Source of the DNA: Phycisphaerales bacterium
GTDB lineage: Bacteria > Planctomycetota > Phycisphaerae > Phycisphaerales > UBA1924
Direction of reading: 5' to 3'
Length of the DNA stretch: 64,000 nt
Assembly: GCA_020846975.1 (NCBI GenBank)
Contig: JADLCX010000068.1
Span: 17,199-81,198 of the forward strand
The notes beneath the pieces are model-generated. The model did no database searches and was not told where the DNA came from. It saw nothing but the letters and a program-made list of their open reading frames with translations. Below, piece by piece: positions 63,676 through 64,000 of the stretch (position 1 is its first letter; the number at the start of each line of letters is the position of its first letter). The position numbers and the translations under genes are program-made.

Positions 63676-63887
63676 GGTCTTGATGCTAAAGGGTGCCAAT
63701 CTCGCCGCATGATGGCGGGTTGACTTTGCCCGCAATCGTTTCGCTGAGTACCACGAGTCGCAGTGCCTTTACAGGGTGCCATCACCCGCCCGCAGTCGGG
63801 GGGGCGCGTGATGACGGGCAGGCAGATCCGCTGCCCCCTGTTCGCTAATCAGACTACCCAAACACCCAATCGATCAGGGCAACCGCA

Positions 63888-64000
63888 TTATCCGCTCGTG
63901 AGAAGGTGGAGGAGGTAGTCGCTGCTCCAGCCGGCCATGAGGCGTTTGTTCTTGACGCCCATCTTCTGGGTTCGGTCGCGTTGGAGCAGGTTGAGGCCGA
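63888..64000 (-). CDS. Transposase C-terminus (ISAs1-like family), cut by the window end
   Basis: On the minus strand the frame is open from the window end to TAA at 63888-63890. It gives LNLLQRDRTQKMGVKNKRLM, then AGWSSDYLLHLLTSG. The pattern 'alnLLkqe.t.k.gik.KR..AGWd.dYLL.ll' is the C-terminal end of ISAs1-type transposases. Only 37 residues are visible, so intactness and the family are not certain. The bases 63775-63890 hold no gene and may include the right end of the insertion sequence. Confidence 0.6.
   Translation of the reverse strand, partial: GLNLLQRDRTQKMGVKNKRLMAGWSSDYLLHLLTSG

Overview
The window (high G+C) reads as chromosomal DNA of a planctomycete, most likely class Phycisphaerae, order Phycisphaerales. 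This is inferred from lineage-flavoured features: a secreted protein ending in a 'GC-type' dockerin, two secreted proteins ending in an IPTPG / hydrophobic / poly-Arg sorting-like tail, a secreted protein with a planctomycete-type N-terminal export motif (LEQRALLA), five membrane proteins carrying small zinc ribbons, a 53-residue small basic protein of the Planctomycetes-Verrucomicrobia-Chlamydiae type, and palindromic intergenic repeats. There is no prophage, CRISPR array or large genomic island. A truB gene is cut by the left edge and a transposase gene by the right edge.

Layout. 1-14.2 kb (mostly minus strand): truB end, an overlapping pair of unknown genes, a thioredoxin-fold protein, mutS, argH with an unusual C-terminal fusion, a TolB-like lipoprotein, an RluA-type pseudouridine synthase (plus), two membrane zinc-ribbon proteins, a free-methionine-sulfoxide reductase, rpsR, a MauE-like/rhodanese pair and a DUF1573 protein behind a good terminator. 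14.4-20.2 kb: an ECF-like sigma factor with a one-pass membrane partner, dusB, a lipoprotein, and a LolCE-type permease with LolD-type ATPase. 20.2-26.2 kb: polX, an HTH regulator, recG, a DUF971 protein and pyrF. 26.2-28.3 kb: two tandem paralogous secreted proteins separated by a cluster of hairpins. 28.5-33.3 kb: nuoI-like ferredoxin subunit, SPOR-like membrane protein, small basic protein, aminotransferase, zinc-ribbon membrane protein, small membrane protein. 33.4-43.4 kb: recQ, a repeat-rich spacer, aconitase, a zinc-ribbon protein, a glycosyltransferase, a LysR regulator, and an outer-membrane-biogenesis pair (BamD-like, LptE-like).

43.4-46.5 kb: a spacer holding a 21-bp tandem repeat array and a REPIN-like palindrome cluster, then a zinc-ribbon protein and an M3 peptidase. 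46.6-53.6 kb is the most striking operon: a complete oligopeptide (Opp/Dpp) ABC importer, oppA-B-C-D-F, in which a DUF433/DUF5615 toxin-antitoxin pair sits between the two ATPase genes with overlapping translation signals, and oppD has no ATG/GTG/TTG start. 53.7-58 kb: two large secreted proteins (CARDB-type and dockerin-type). 58-64 kb: an unrecognised 450-residue protein, tRNA-Ile2(CAU), trpA, glutamine synthetase type III, a small lipoprotein and the transposase end.

The genes are mainly housekeeping (DNA repair: mutS, polX, recG, recQ; tRNA modification: truB, rluA-like, dusB; nitrogen and amino-acid metabolism: argH, trpA, glnN, opp) with an envelope and secretion component. The best leads for something undescribed are the ArgH fusion, the toxin-antitoxin pair embedded in the opp operon, the CTG-start oppD, the two unrelated intergenic arrays sharing an exact 21-bp period, and the recurrent membrane-tethered zinc ribbons. 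I do not see a multi-gene system that I would confidently call new.
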